From contig OY782499.1 of assembly GCA_963677815.1 (NCBI GenBank), positions 496,001-560,000 on the forward strand: a DNA stretch of 64,000 bases. The letters are read 5' to 3'. The stretch's first letter is position 1. Every line of letters starts with the position of its first letter. Below are positions 17,382-26,423 of the stretch, piece after piece. Under the pieces are notes generated by a model. That model had not been told where the DNA came from, made no database searches, and saw only the letters and a list, made by a program, of their open reading frames with translations. Source of the stretch: JAEKNW01 sp963677815 (lineage in GTDB: Bacteria; Cloacimonadota; Cloacimonadia; Cloacimonadales; JAFGVF01). The position numbers and the translations under genes are program-made.

Positions 17382-18986
17382 TTATCGATTTATCGTGATA
17401 AAAATCTTTTTTTCTTTCAATATTTTACCACTTTGACTTCTTAATCTTAGAATGGCAGGATATATTCCACTTGCTAAGTATTTCCCTTTTATATAGCCAT
17501 TCCATGTGAATTTATCATTATCTTGATTGAATTTTTCCGAAGAAATAGTACTTATAAAAGAGCCTCTAATGTCATAAATCTTCAGATCACAATAATCATT
17601 TTCATTAGTAGAATTTATTGACACTTCAAACACTTTATTTTTCGTCCTTGAAATCAATTTATTATGAATTTTGAAGCTAGATAAATAATTTGTTTGATCT
17701 TGTGAATAAGTAGAGTTTTCCCTTGTTGGACTAGCTCTAGTTGGGAAACAACATTCATGCCAAGTATTTGTTTCATTTTGATATTCATAAGAATATCCCT
17801 TTCTAGTAGAATTATTTCCATATATAAGTGAATCAAGGCTTGTATTCAAATATTTTATTGTTAATTTATCACCATTGTTATTTAATCTAGGCCACGCTTG
17901 TGCTTGAACAACTAAAGAAGAATCACAGTCAGTGAAACATTCTACAACTTTACTTTTATCCTCTGCAATAACTATTAGATCATTTTTATAGCCTGTAATC
18001 ATGGCATTAGCATGATTTCCGGCATTATCAAGTAGTTTGAGACTTATATTTTCATAATCATCCAATAGTCTTATTTCTATCCATTCAGAGTTGCCAGTTA
18101 AGGGAGAGTGCATTACTTCGGAAATTTTTATAGAAGGTAACAAGAAGGAAATATGAGTTTCCCACAAGTTATCCACAATTTGAACATTAGCATTATTAAT
18201 TAATTCCAAGAGTAAGTCAGCTTGAGTATAATTTTCATTTTCTATTGTTATATAACAAGTTAAACTATCTAAAGCGGTTATTTCATCAAGTTCTTTATAA
18301 TATATTAACTCATTATTAATAGTGATTTTAATAGATAAATCTGATTTATCCACTTGCACTGTGGATAAGTTGAGGATAATTGTGGATACCTGTATTTGAA
18401 TGCCCATATTCGAGGCAGAGCAATTTCCTAAGGTAACTATTTTTTTTAAATTATTAGATAAACCTGGACTTACTTGGGAGCTTCGAACCCAATCAGTAGT
18501 CTGATTACTGTCAAAACCATCATTCAATCTTGCTAAGGATTGTCCTGGGCTAGCAGGCTCACAAGCTTCCATTTGTGGTATATCTCCCTCTAAATTGTTA
18601 GAATTGGGTTTATCATACAAGATAGTGTCCTGATAATGATTTTGAGGATTAAGAATTCTTATGCCATCGCTAGCAGAACCTCCATTCTCAAAAGCTAATT
18701 CTGCCACTAAGTTTGTTAATGGGCCTGCTTCCTCACTAATAAGAAAGAATGAATTTTGTCTGATAGTTATTGAGGGAAATATTAAGATATCTGAAAAAGA
18801 AGAACCTCCTGCTTGCAGATGCCAGCCTTGCAGATTAACATCTTCTTCACAGCTATTATAAAGTTCAATCCACTCTTTACCATTGTCAGAGCCAATGGCA
18901 TCATAAAATACTTCGTTTATAACAATCTCACTAAAACAGCTAAAACAAGTAGAAAGATAGAAGATAACCAAAACAAATCTTCTCAT
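17382..18986 (-). CDS. exported lamin-tail-domain protein with C-terminal FlgD-like sorting domain
   Basis: The protein has 534 residues. The signal peptide MRRFVLVIFYLSTCFSCFSE leads into a lamin-tail (LTD) domain: IVINEVFYDAIG... with EWIELYN and GWHLQ (about 20-150). A second LTD-like segment has ISEVMHSP...NSEWIEIRLL near 330. The C-terminal 85 residues (YDIRGSF...FTWNGY...LASGIYPAIL) match the FlgD-like fold used as a secretion and sorting signal in FCB bacteria. ATG 18986 is chosen because GAGGAGG precedes it; a 24-codon extension would run into an R1 repeat. It is probably cell-surface or secreted. Its function is unknown. Confidence 0.8.
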   Translation of the reverse strand: MRRFVLVIFYLSTCFSCFSEIVINEVFYDAIGSDNGKEWIELYNSCEEDVNLQGWHLQAGGSSFSDILIFPSITIRQNSFFLISEEAGPLTNLVAELAFENGGSASDGIRILNPQNHYQDTILYDKPNSNNLEGDIPQMEACEPASPGQSLARLNDGFDSNQTTDWVRSSQVSPGLSNNLKKIVTLGNCSASNMGIQIQVSTIILNLSTVQVDKSDLSIKITINNELIYYKELDEITALDSLTCYITIENENYTQADLLLELINNANVQIVDNLWETHISFLLPSIKISEVMHSPLTGNSEWIEIRLLDDYENISLKLLDNAGNHANAMITGYKNDLIVIAEDKSKVVECFTDCDSSLVVQAQAWPRLNNNGDKLTIKYLNTSLDSLIYGNNSTRKGYSYEYQNETNTWHECCFPTRASPTRENSTYSQDQTNYLSSFKIHNKLISRTKNKVFEVSINSTNENDYCDLKIYDIRGSFISTISSEKFNQDNDKFTWNGYIKGKYLASGIYPAILRLRSQSGKILKEKKIFITINR

Positions 18987-19004
18987 TAAACCTCCTCGTG
19001 AATA

Positions 19005-19110
19005 AACCCGAATATTACAGTAGAACTTTGATAATACTTCGCTAAAGCTACGTATCACAGGCTAAGAGGGCTAGGTTCTTTTAGCAAAGGTCAACTGCAT
19101 TATTTGGGAT
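19005..19110. repeat. MITE-like repeat R1, copy C (short form)
   Basis: This 106-base version keeps both ends (AACCCGAATATTACAGTAGA and CAACTGCATTATTTGGG), the CTTTG..CTAAAG stem-loop and the TTCTTTTAGCAAA block, but lacks the AT-rich core. It lies between nnr and the start of the lamin-tail gene, in the latter's promoter region. Confidence 0.7.
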
Positions 19111-19115
19111 AAAAA

Positions 19116-20600
19116 TTATTCTATATCATATTTCCCTATCTGTTTAATAATTTCACTTGGTATTATGGAAAAAGAAGCTTGTTCTTTGCTCATCTCTTCA
19201 ACAAGCTTTCCTAAATAATATGAAGCATTAATTGCTGCTTCATCTAAAGGCAATTTTTGACTAACAAAAGAAGCAATTAATCCTGCTAAGACATCTCCTG
19301 AACCTCCAGTGGAAAGACCGTCATTACCAGTAATATTATACACTGCTTTGTTTCTATCTATATAGAGACTTTTAGAGCTTTTTAAGAGTAACGATACATC
19401 ATAATCTTTTACAAAGGACCTTGCATATTTTATAATATCTTTATTTAGTTCTTTGATGGTAATCCCACACAATCTTGAAAATTCTCCTAGATGTGGGGTT
19501 AAAAGAATCTTTGCTCTAGATCTTAAAATCAACTCTTTATTCTTAGCTAATATATTCAATCCATCAGCATCAATTACAATAGTTTTTTCATAGTGTTTAA
19601 GAACATTTCTAAATAAATGTTCAGCTTCTTTACTTTGACCTAAACCAGGACCAATTAGTATAGTATCAGCCCATTCAAGAAATTCATTTATTATAGTCTC
19701 TTGGTTTATTCCGATTGTCATGATTTCAGTTAGCTCGCTCTCAAAAATTGATTCCATCCCCTTAGGATGTAATAATTTTACTAGACCAGCTCCTGCTTTT
19801 ACACAAGCTTTACAGGAAAGAATGGCTGCACCAGAAAAAGATTCTGATCCAGCGATAACAACAACCTTACCATAATCACCCTTATGCGAGTGAATAAATC
19901 TTATTGGGTATTTCATTTTATCATTAATTATAGCATAAAAATCTAGTTCTTTAAAGTAAGCATCAGGAATACTAATATCAATAACTTCGATTTTACCACA
20001 ATAACTCGGGGCAGAATTAAGTAGCATACCTTGTTTCACAGCTGCCATAGTAAAAGTATAGTCTGCTTTAAATACTAAGTCTGCCTGGCCAGTATTAGCA
20101 TCTAAACCAGAAGGTAAATCAATGGCAACTTTGGGGTTATCAAGGGAGTTAATATCATTAAGAAGTGAAGCAATAGGATCTTTCAAGACTCCTTGGAAAC
20201 CAATACCCATTAGAGCATCAATAAGGACAGTTTCTCTACTTAATTTTTTATAATCAAAAGATGATATATCAATAAATTCGCAATTTAATTTTTTACATAA
20301 TTCATAGTTATTAAGCGTTTCAGGGCTCATTTTATCTTGATCACCTAGAAAAAGAATTTTTACTTGAGCAGAATAGTTCTGCAACCAGCGAGCAATAACA
20401 AAACCATCTCCACTATTATTACCAGAAGCACACAGAATAAGATATTTATGACTTTTAATAGGAAATAAATCTATAATTCTTTGACATGATTTCAATCCTG
20501 CTATTTCCATCAAGATAGGTGATTTTATCTCAAACTCATCCATAGTTCTCTTATCTAACTGATACATCTGTTCTCTGCTAATAACATATTGATGCTTCAT
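19116..20600 (-). CDS. nnr: bifunctional NAD(P)H-hydrate epimerase / ADP-dependent NAD(P)H-hydrate dehydratase
   Basis: Nnr repairs damaged NAD(P)HX. Residues 1 to about 215 are the YjeF N-terminal epimerase, with CASGNNSGDGFVIARWL, the catalytic-loop region LIDALMGIGF and IDLPSGLDANTG. Residues about 230-490 are the ribokinase-like dehydratase, with GSESFSGAAILS, GPGLGQS, VIDADGLN, LTPHLGEFSRL and GGSGDVLAGLIASF. The length of 494 is typical of the fused form. Its ATG overlaps the stop of the histidine kinase gene (TAATG), making it the last gene of the purC operon. Confidence 0.94.
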   Translation of the reverse strand: MKHQYVISREQMYQLDKRTMDEFEIKSPILMEIAGLKSCQRIIDLFPIKSHKYLILCASGNNSGDGFVIARWLQNYSAQVKILFLGDQDKMSPETLNNYELCKKLNCEFIDISSFDYKKLSRETVLIDALMGIGFQGVLKDPIASLLNDINSLDNPKVAIDLPSGLDANTGQADLVFKADYTFTMAAVKQGMLLNSAPSYCGKIEVIDISIPDAYFKELDFYAIINDKMKYPIRFIHSHKGDYGKVVVIAGSESFSGAAILSCKACVKAGAGLVKLLHPKGMESIFESELTEIMTIGINQETIINEFLEWADTILIGPGLGQSKEAEHLFRNVLKHYEKTIVIDADGLNILAKNKELILRSRAKILLTPHLGEFSRLCGITIKELNKDIIKYARSFVKDYDVSLLLKSSKSLYIDRNKAVYNITGNDGLSTGGSGDVLAGLIASFVSQKLPLDEAAINASYYLGKLVEEMSKEQASFSIIPSEIIKQIGKYDIE

Positions 20601-22237
20601 TATATCTCCTGGTAAATTGGTAATATTATTTCAAAAGTAGTTCCTTTATTAACAACACTTTTTGCGACCCTTATTTTGCCTTTATGATAATCTACAATTA
20701 TTCTTCTTACTAAGCTTAAACCTAGTCCCCATCCTCTTTTCTTAGTTGTAACACCAGCTTCAAATATTTTATTCAAATAGTGTTTATCTATTCCCTTGCC
20801 ATTATCACTAACAAGCAATATGATATCATTATTTTTTATTTTAGCTTCCACTTCTATCTTGCCACCTTTATCACTTAGGGCATCAACACAATTCTTAAGT
20901 AAATTTTCTAAGACCCAGCCAAATAACTCTTTTTCTGTCTTTATTTTGGTCTCACCTACATCACTTTTTAGTTCTAGACTAATTGTCTTACCTAGATGAG
21001 GTAATCTCTGTCTAATATAGTTCACTCTTTCTTCAAGTAGAGGGGCTAGTTCTAAAGGAATTAGCTCAACCTTAGAACCAATTTTACCAAATCTAGAAGC
21101 AATCTTCTTTAAATGAACTACATCATTTTCCATGAAATTAAGCATTTCAGCATTCTCTGCATCCTGAAATTCTTCCTTAATCTTCAGATACTCTATCCAA
21201 CCCAAAAGAGATGTGATGGGAGTTCCTAATTGATGAGCAGTTTCTTTAGCTAAACCTACCCAAATAAGATCATTCTCAGTTCTTTTTATTAGTTTTAATC
21301 CTAAGAAACCAATTAAGAAAAAGACAATAACTAGGCCCAATTGAACTACAGTAAACATATTTAAGTTCTTTATAGCCTGCAATTCATTGATATAAATCAT
21401 GCCAATATCCAGATTTTCTGAAGCGATTGGAATTGCATTCATTTCATTAATTGCACTTGTTAAAATTGATTTCTCTGCTGTTGATAACATTACGTACTCA
21501 ACATTATTACTTACATTGGGGATATTATTCCAAATGATAGGATTATTGTTTTTATTAGTAATAATTATTGGTTGTTCCATAGACTTAATGAAGTCTTCAA
21601 ACTTTTTGGGAGGTAAGGGAGGCTCTTTAAGATAATTCTTAACAGGTAAGTAATAAACATAGTTTAAGATTTTACCAGAAACTTCAACATCGATCCTTTC
21701 CATGCGCTGAATCAAACTTGATAAACTATCTTTTTGAATCTCCGATAAATCTTGATAAGAGATTTCAGGGATTTTAATATTCTTCCACGTTAGTGGGGTA
21801 ACATCTTCATCTGTTAAAATGAGGGGAAAAGAAAGGTCTTCAGTAAACTCTGAAGTAAAATAATTATAGAAGTTTTCATCTCCTTTGTTTTGACTTAAAC
21901 TTCTAATCCAACGGTCGAAAATTTTGGCTAGTAACTGAGAGTTCTCATTAGCTTGTTTATAATTTTCATTGATTACTTCTATACTTGTAACAATTTCATT
22001 ATAATTCTTTTGTGCTTCATCTAAATATGATTTGGTATTATAAATATAATTAGCAAATAATGATGGAGCCTTCTTTGAATCCTGTCTTAAGCTCTTGATC
22101 AGTATCTGACTAAAGCCAATAAATATCCCAATTATAATCAGAAAACCAACAGTAAAATAGATTGTTGAGAAATTGTGCCTATTCAGTTTTTTTGATACTG
22201 TCCCAAATTTTATCCAAGTCTTCCAAGCTTTTTTCAT
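20600..22237 (-). CDS. membrane sensor histidine kinase
   Basis: The protein has 545 residues. One membrane helix (about 24-45) is followed by a periplasmic sensor region of about 245 residues that I do not recognise. The second helix (about 292-314) leads into HisKA with the phospho-acceptor His near 336 (KETAHQLGTPITSLLGW) and HATPase_c with N-box ENLLKNCVDAL, DNGKGID and GWGLGLSLVRRI. No HAMP domain is obvious. Its start lies 59 bases inside mazG. The likely partner is the single-domain regulator two genes upstream in the same operon, although mazG sits between them. The signal sensed is unknown. Confidence 0.88.
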   Translation of the reverse strand: MKKAWKTWIKFGTVSKKLNRHNFSTIYFTVGFLIIIGIFIGFSQILIKSLRQDSKKAPSLFANYIYNTKSYLDEAQKNYNEIVTSIEVINENYKQANENSQLLAKIFDRWIRSLSQNKGDENFYNYFTSEFTEDLSFPLILTDEDVTPLTWKNIKIPEISYQDLSEIQKDSLSSLIQRMERIDVEVSGKILNYVYYLPVKNYLKEPPLPPKKFEDFIKSMEQPIIITNKNNNPIIWNNIPNVSNNVEYVMLSTAEKSILTSAINEMNAIPIASENLDIGMIYINELQAIKNLNMFTVVQLGLVIVFFLIGFLGLKLIKRTENDLIWVGLAKETAHQLGTPITSLLGWIEYLKIKEEFQDAENAEMLNFMENDVVHLKKIASRFGKIGSKVELIPLELAPLLEERVNYIRQRLPHLGKTISLELKSDVGETKIKTEKELFGWVLENLLKNCVDALSDKGGKIEVEAKIKNNDIILLVSDNGKGIDKHYLNKIFEAGVTTKKRGWGLGLSLVRRIIVDYHKGKIRVAKSVVNKGTTFEIILPIYQEI

Positions 22238-22949
22238 TGATTTGTGTTCCTGTTTTCTTTAATTCCGCTTCAATTTTTTTAAATCTTGAGCTGAATTTCC
22301 TGTTAGCACTTTTCATAGCTAACTCTGAATCAACCTTGAGTTTTCTTGCTAAATTTACAACTGAGAATAAGAGGTCTCCAACTTCACTTTCAAGCCTCTG
22401 ATGATTATTGCTTAAAATTTCAGCTTTAACTTCCTCTATTTCTTCTTGAATTTTATCAAATACAGGTTCTATTTGCTCCCAATCAAAGCCTACTGAAGCA
22501 GCTTTTTCTTGTAATCTCTGTCCCTGCAATAAAGCTGGCATAGCACTTGGGACACCGTCTAATACTGATTTTCTATCTTTCTTCTCAGCTAGTTTAATCT
22601 GCTCCCACTTCTTCTTAACTTCACCCGCATCTGTCATTTTCTCATCAGCAAAGATATGAGGATGACGGCGAATCAACTTATTACTGATCCCATCAATAAC
22701 TTCTCTTATGGTAAAACTTCCTTCTTCACTAGCTATCTGAGCCTGCAAAAAGATATGTAATAAAGTATCCCCTAATTCCTCTTGTAGGTCAGTTTTGTTA
22801 CCTGATTCAACTGCCTCGGCAACTTCATAGACTTCTTCAATCATCCCGCTTATTAGAGATTGACTTGTTTGTTTCAAATCCCAAGGACAGCCATTCTCAG
22901 GGTCTCTCAGAGTTTTCACCACTTCAAACAATTTATCAAATTCTTTCAT
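22179..22949 (-). CDS. mazG: MazG nucleoside triphosphate pyrophosphohydrolase
   Basis: MazG hydrolyses (d)NTPs to monophosphates and pyrophosphate, a housecleaning role. The 256-residue protein has the double all-alpha MazG arrangement. The N-terminal half has NGCPWDLKQTSQSL, MIEEVYEVAEAVE and EELGDTLLH. The C-terminal half has GFDWEQIEPVFDKIQEEIEE and EVGDLLFSVVNLAR. Both sets of E..E/E..D metal ligands appear intact. Its ATG overlaps the stop of the response-regulator gene. Confidence 0.93.
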   Translation of the reverse strand: MKEFDKLFEVVKTLRDPENGCPWDLKQTSQSLISGMIEEVYEVAEAVESGNKTDLQEELGDTLLHIFLQAQIASEEGSFTIREVIDGISNKLIRRHPHIFADEKMTDAGEVKKKWEQIKLAEKKDRKSVLDGVPSAMPALLQGQRLQEKAASVGFDWEQIEPVFDKIQEEIEEVKAEILSNNHQRLESEVGDLLFSVVNLARKLKVDSELAMKSANRKFSSRFKKIEAELKKTGTQINEKSLEDLDKIWDSIKKTE

Positions 22950-23320
22950 TACTTTAAATAATCTCTCATTTTCTTTAATAAATCTTCAGGTTCAAAAGGC
23001 TTTAACATGACATCAATTTTTTCAAACTTCTTAATGTTAACTAAAACATGATTAGGGTCATAACCAAATCCTGTCATCATAATAATTGGCAGGTCTTTCT
23101 TACAGTCTTTAATCCTGTTATACAATTCATAACCATCCATATCAGGCATAGCAATATCACTAATAACTAGATCCACATCGCCTTTAAATACTTCATTCAA
23201 GGCATCATACCCAAAATTACAGCATTTAATTTCAAACTCATCTGTTAAATCAATTAAATCTTCCTTAAGGTTGGCTGTGATTTCTGGTTCATCATCTACT
23301 ATAACTATTTTGTATCCCAT
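22949..23320 (-). CDS. single-domain response regulator (CheY-like)
   Basis: This 123-residue receiver has no output domain. The acidic pair is D9/D10 in VIVDDEP, the phospho-acceptor is D55 in LVISDIAMPD, and the switch residues are T83 (MMTG) and K107 (LKPFEPED), all canonical. It must act through protein contacts or phosphotransfer. The start lies 16 bases inside purC. The histidine kinase two genes downstream is the obvious partner. Confidence 0.9.
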   Translation of the reverse strand: MGYKIVIVDDEPEITANLKEDLIDLTDEFEIKCCNFGYDALNEVFKGDVDLVISDIAMPDMDGYELYNRIKDCKKDLPIIMMTGFGYDPNHVLVNIKKFEKIDVMLKPFEPEDLLKKMRDYLK

Positions 23321-24201
23321 ACTTTTGCCTTGTCTCCCACAATTATTTTATATGCATTATAGTATTTTTCAAAAGTTTTATCAATTATTTCTTGTGGTAA
23401 TTCTGGAGCTGGGGGATTTTTATCCCATCCTGTAGCTGTTATATAATCTCTTACAAATTGCTTATCATAAGATTTAGGTGTTTGCCCAACCACATAGTCA
23501 TCCATATCCCAATATCTAGAAGAATCAGGTGTAAGAATTTCATCAATCAACATTATCTTGTTTCCAATTACTCCAAACTCAAATTTAGAATCAGCTAAAA
23601 TTATCCCTTTATCCCATAATAATGTATGTGCATATCTATATAATTCTAAAGACTTATTTTTTAGTTCTTCAGCAATAAATTTATCGCATCTAGCTAACAT
23701 CTCCATGTAAGAAATATTTATATCATGGCCTTCCTCAGCTTTGGTTGAAGGTGTGAATATAGCTTCAGGAAATCTTTGACTTTCCTTCATATTTTCCGGT
23801 AAAAGAGTATTACCAACAGTTCCACCTCTTTGGTATTCTGACCAAGCTGAACCAGTAATATATCCTCTTGTTATACATTCAAAAGGTATAACTTTCGTCT
23901 TTTTCACCAACATTGATCTATCTTCAAGTTCATCTCTATATTCATGTAATTCTTGAGGATATTCTTCTATTATATCAGTGATAAAGTGGTTATCAATTAT
24001 GGATTTTGTCTCTTTGAAAAAGTGGACAGAAATTTGATTTAGAATCTTACCTTTATTAGGTATTTCGTTAGGGAAAACTGCATCAAATGCTGAAATTCTA
24101 TCACTTGTTACTATTAATAAAAGGTCTCCAAGATCATATATATCTCTTACTTTTCCACTATAATGATTTTTAACTATACTAAGTTCTTCAATTTTAGGCA
24201 T
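23305..24201 (-). CDS. purC: phosphoribosylaminoimidazole-succinocarboxamide (SAICAR) synthase
   Basis: PurC joins aspartate to CAIR in de novo purine synthesis, using ATP. The 298-residue form shows GKVRDIYDLG (ATP-binding), VTSDRISAFD, VIPFECITRGYITGSAWSEY, FTPSTKAEEGHD and DSSRYWD. This is the longer form of the enzyme. ATG 24201 follows GGGAG at 5 bases; an in-frame ATG six codons upstream is less well placed. It leads the operon purC - response regulator - mazG - histidine kinase - nnr. No other pur gene is in the window. Confidence 0.93.
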   Translation of the reverse strand: MPKIEELSIVKNHYSGKVRDIYDLGDLLLIVTSDRISAFDAVFPNEIPNKGKILNQISVHFFKETKSIIDNHFITDIIEEYPQELHEYRDELEDRSMLVKKTKVIPFECITRGYITGSAWSEYQRGGTVGNTLLPENMKESQRFPEAIFTPSTKAEEGHDINISYMEMLARCDKFIAEELKNKSLELYRYAHTLLWDKGIILADSKFEFGVIGNKIMLIDEILTPDSSRYWDMDDYVVGQTPKSYDKQFVRDYITATGWDKNPPAPELPQEIIDKTFEKYYNAYKIIVGDKAKVWDTK

Positions 24202-24343
24202 ATTAACTCCCATATTCACTTTTAAGCAATTAGATTTAACATAGTCAAACTGTCAATAACATTAATTTTTTATACTTCTTTATCTGGGTTAAAAGAATAA
24301 AATTATTTAAAAAAGAATTTGCATAATTGGATTTGTCAACTAT

Positions 24344-24383
24344 ATTAAAAAGGGAGAAAGAGTTCGCTAAGCAAACTCTTTCT
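24344..24383 (-). terminator. probable terminator hairpin
   Basis: AGAAAGAGTT (24355-24364) and AACTCTTTCT (24374-24383) form a perfect 10-base stem. On the minus strand it is followed by CCCTTTTTAAT, so it could end the transcript of the receiver-like gene at 24675. The rest of the 473-base spacer (24202-24674) is AT-rich and shows nothing else I can name. Confidence 0.5.
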
Positions 24384-24674
24384 GAGGTACTTGAGTATTC
24401 GTAGATTCAACTATATACCAAACCAGCTGAAGAAGTTAACACTACAGACCCTATATGGGAGAATCTTTAAGATAATATTTTCTATTATCTTTGTTTTTTA
24501 TATAACCATGATATTAACTACGCAACCAACAGATCAATAAATACCATTTAGCATCCAGATTTAGATGAAATTATCTTCTTGCATGAAAAACCTCCCCATA
24601 GCAGCTAGACTTTCTGCTTTGTCATCATAAATCCTTATATAATAAGGATGACTGGAGACTATCTCTAAGATAGT

Positions 24675-25028
24675 TCAATTATTCACAACAAACAATAGTT
24701 TGTCTGTATCATAAGGTTTATTAACAACACTTCCACCCTGTTCAAAAACTTTTGACATAATGTCCTCATCTGTAATCGCTTGGATTAACACGCTCTTCTT
24801 GAAGTGTTTATTCATCTCAAGATAAGAACAGAACATTCTGTTTTCTTTTACCCTATAATCATAATCTAATATGACTTTATAATAATCATTTTCTTCAAAA
24901 AGTTTTGTACAAAAAGCAAGGTTATCTGGTGCGTCAACTTGATATCCTGCTTCTGAGAAGAGAACATTAAGTAAGTACCTATGATCATCATTCGATGTTG
25001 CTATTAAGATTTTTTTTATGTTTTCCAT
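24675..25028 (-). CDS. degenerate receiver-domain protein
   Basis: This 117-residue protein folds like a response-regulator receiver: ILIATSNDDHRYLL, a central VILDYDY with D55, and the C-terminal GGSVVNKPYDTD with the conserved Lys-Pro. The acidic pair that normally binds Mg next to beta-1 (VDDD) is replaced by A-T-S-N, so phosphorylation is doubtful. It probably works as a pseudo-receiver protein-binding module. No output domain follows. The ribosome-binding site is weak. It is divergent from the UvrC-like gene. Confidence 0.65.
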   Translation of the reverse strand: MENIKKILIATSNDDHRYLLNVLFSEAGYQVDAPDNLAFCTKLFEENDYYKVILDYDYRVKENRMFCSYLEMNKHFKKSVLIQAITDEDIMSKVFEQGGSVVNKPYDTDKLLFVVNN

Positions 25029-25147
25029 GCTTTTCTATATTACATATTCTGTTCCCTTAATATTAGCATCTTGATTTTACTAGCTAATCCTTTGTGTTCG
25101 TGATTGTTATCTATTTTCACATTTTTATCATAAAACTCTGATAAAGT

Positions 25148-25238
25148 AATTGTGTTACCCTATAGTAACACAATTTATAACTTTTAAGTGACAGGGTAAC
25201 ACTTAAGTCCGAATGGTGCAATAGAACTTAAGAGTTTA
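25148..25238. repeat. paired hairpins followed by an R1 left-end fragment (G)
   Basis: AATTGTGTTAC-CCTATA-GTAACACAATT (25148-25175) is a perfect 11-base-stem hairpin. TTAAGTG...CACTTAA (about 25184-25206) forms a second. It runs directly into an R1 left end, AAGTCCGAATGGTGCAATAG, with no matching right end nearby. All this lies between the divergent receiver-like and UvrC-like genes, so the first hairpin could also be an operator. Confidence 0.5.
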
Positions 25239-25319
25239 TTAAAAGAATAAAATTGAAATAGTATTAGACAAAATATCTACTTTTTATAAAATGATATAAA
25301 GAAATTTTTGAGGATAGAA

Positions 25320-26243
25320 ATGAAAATATTATTGGATAACGAATTAGCCATACAGCAATTACCCGAATCTAAGGCTACATTCTATTTTACAGATGGTAAA
25401 AATGTCTTATTTGCTGGTTTAACAAGTAATTTATTTGTCAGGATTAATAAGTTATATGAGCAAAAAGAAACAAATGACAAGATAAAAGAGTTATGGGATA
25501 AGAGCCAAGACCTTATCTTTGATTTAAGATTAAGTGACATAGACAGCTTGGTTTGGTATAAGAGCCTTGTGAGTACATTTACACCATATTTTAATGATTA
25601 TATTAACTTATGGGAGAATTATAGTTACTTGGCTATTGATTGGAATAATGCACCCTTTTTAAGCATTAAAGAGAATACTCAATCTGACAAATTTTATATT
25701 GGTCCCTTTCGTTCCAGATTCTTTATCAGTGATATATTATCAATTTTTAACAAATATTTAAAATTGCCTATCTGCCCTGACAATACTCAACATTGTAGCT
25801 TAATCAATGGCAAAGATTGTATTTCTACCTGCACTAAAGATAATCATCAAGAACTAAAAGAGTTAATTAATACATACTATTTATCTTCCAATAACGATTT
25901 AGCTGATAAGTTATTAAACAAGTATAAGAACTTCTATGATGATTTAGAGTTTATTAAAGCTGAAGAGATTAAAATTGAAACTAAATTAATTCTTAAATAC
26001 TATAAATTCCTAAATTTCCTAAATAAAACTAAAGATTTAACTATTACTCTGGAACATGATAGTAGGGTTTATTTTGTTGAAAATGGCCTTTTAGCTGAAG
26101 TTTCAGGCAAGGACAGCATAGACTTTAGAAACCTGAACAGAAGAATTCCTTATAGGGAAAATGAGCTTTTAGCAGTAAATAAGAATCAATTAGATGAACG
26201 CTGGATTGTTTTTAAATTTTTAGAAGAGATAAAACCAGACTAG
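25320..26243 (+). CDS. UvrC N-terminal-like protein with degenerate GIY-YIG nuclease
   Basis: The protein has 307 residues. The first 95 align with the GIY-YIG domain of UvrC: ATFYFTDGKNVLFAGLTSNL corresponds to the GVY..D..G.VLYVGKAKNL block, and DIDSLVWYKSLVSTFTPYFN to the E..ALLLE..LI....P.YN block. The GIY and YIG tyrosines are Phe and the catalytic Glu is replaced, while the Arg remains. Next come YIGPF and a four-cysteine motif C-x6-C-x7-C-x3-C. Its last two spacings match the iron-sulfur site of UvrC. A UVR-like helical pair and an unrecognised C-terminus follow; the RNase H and HhH domains are absent. It probably binds but does not cut DNA. ATG 25320 follows GAGGA. Confidence 0.7.
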   Translation: MKILLDNELAIQQLPESKATFYFTDGKNVLFAGLTSNLFVRINKLYEQKETNDKIKELWDKSQDLIFDLRLSDIDSLVWYKSLVSTFTPYFNDYINLWENYSYLAIDWNNAPFLSIKENTQSDKFYIGPFRSRFFISDILSIFNKYLKLPICPDNTQHCSLINGKDCISTCTKDNHQELKELINTYYLSSNNDLADKLLNKYKNFYDDLEFIKAEEIKIETKLILKYYKFLNFLNKTKDLTITLEHDSRVYFVENGLLAEVSGKDSIDFRNLNRRIPYRENELLAVNKNQLDERWIVFKFLEEIKPD

Positions 26244-26261
26244 TAGAGGCATCTACCCTAG

Positions 26262-26319
26262 CTTGATTGTTACTATCTCAATATATCATTGGGAACTTTA
26301 TGAGATAGTAACAATCAAG
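26262..26319. repeat. hairpin repeat R3, copy 2
   Basis: CTTGATTGTTACTATCTCA pairs with TGAGATAGTAACAATCAAG, a perfect 19-base stem around a loop with ATCATTGGGAACTTTA. It lies after the UvrC-like gene and could serve as its transcript end, although no T-tract follows. Confidence 0.75.
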
Positions 26320-26423
26320 GAAAAATAGAAGGCTCTCTCCAAAGCAGAGAGTGTTGTGTCTATATCATGTATGTAATTTGTTTTTATACAAGGAGGGGGT
26401 AACATCTTAAAAAAATCAATATG

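Noticed and set aside
23305..23320. Frameshift between purC and the response regulator
   Set aside because: The 16-base overlap is between two complete proteins, each with its own start and a normal end.
25205..25320. Start of the UvrC-like gene at TTG 25308
   Set aside because: ATG 25320 has GAGGA at 5 bases; the TTG would place the ribosome-binding site inside the gene.
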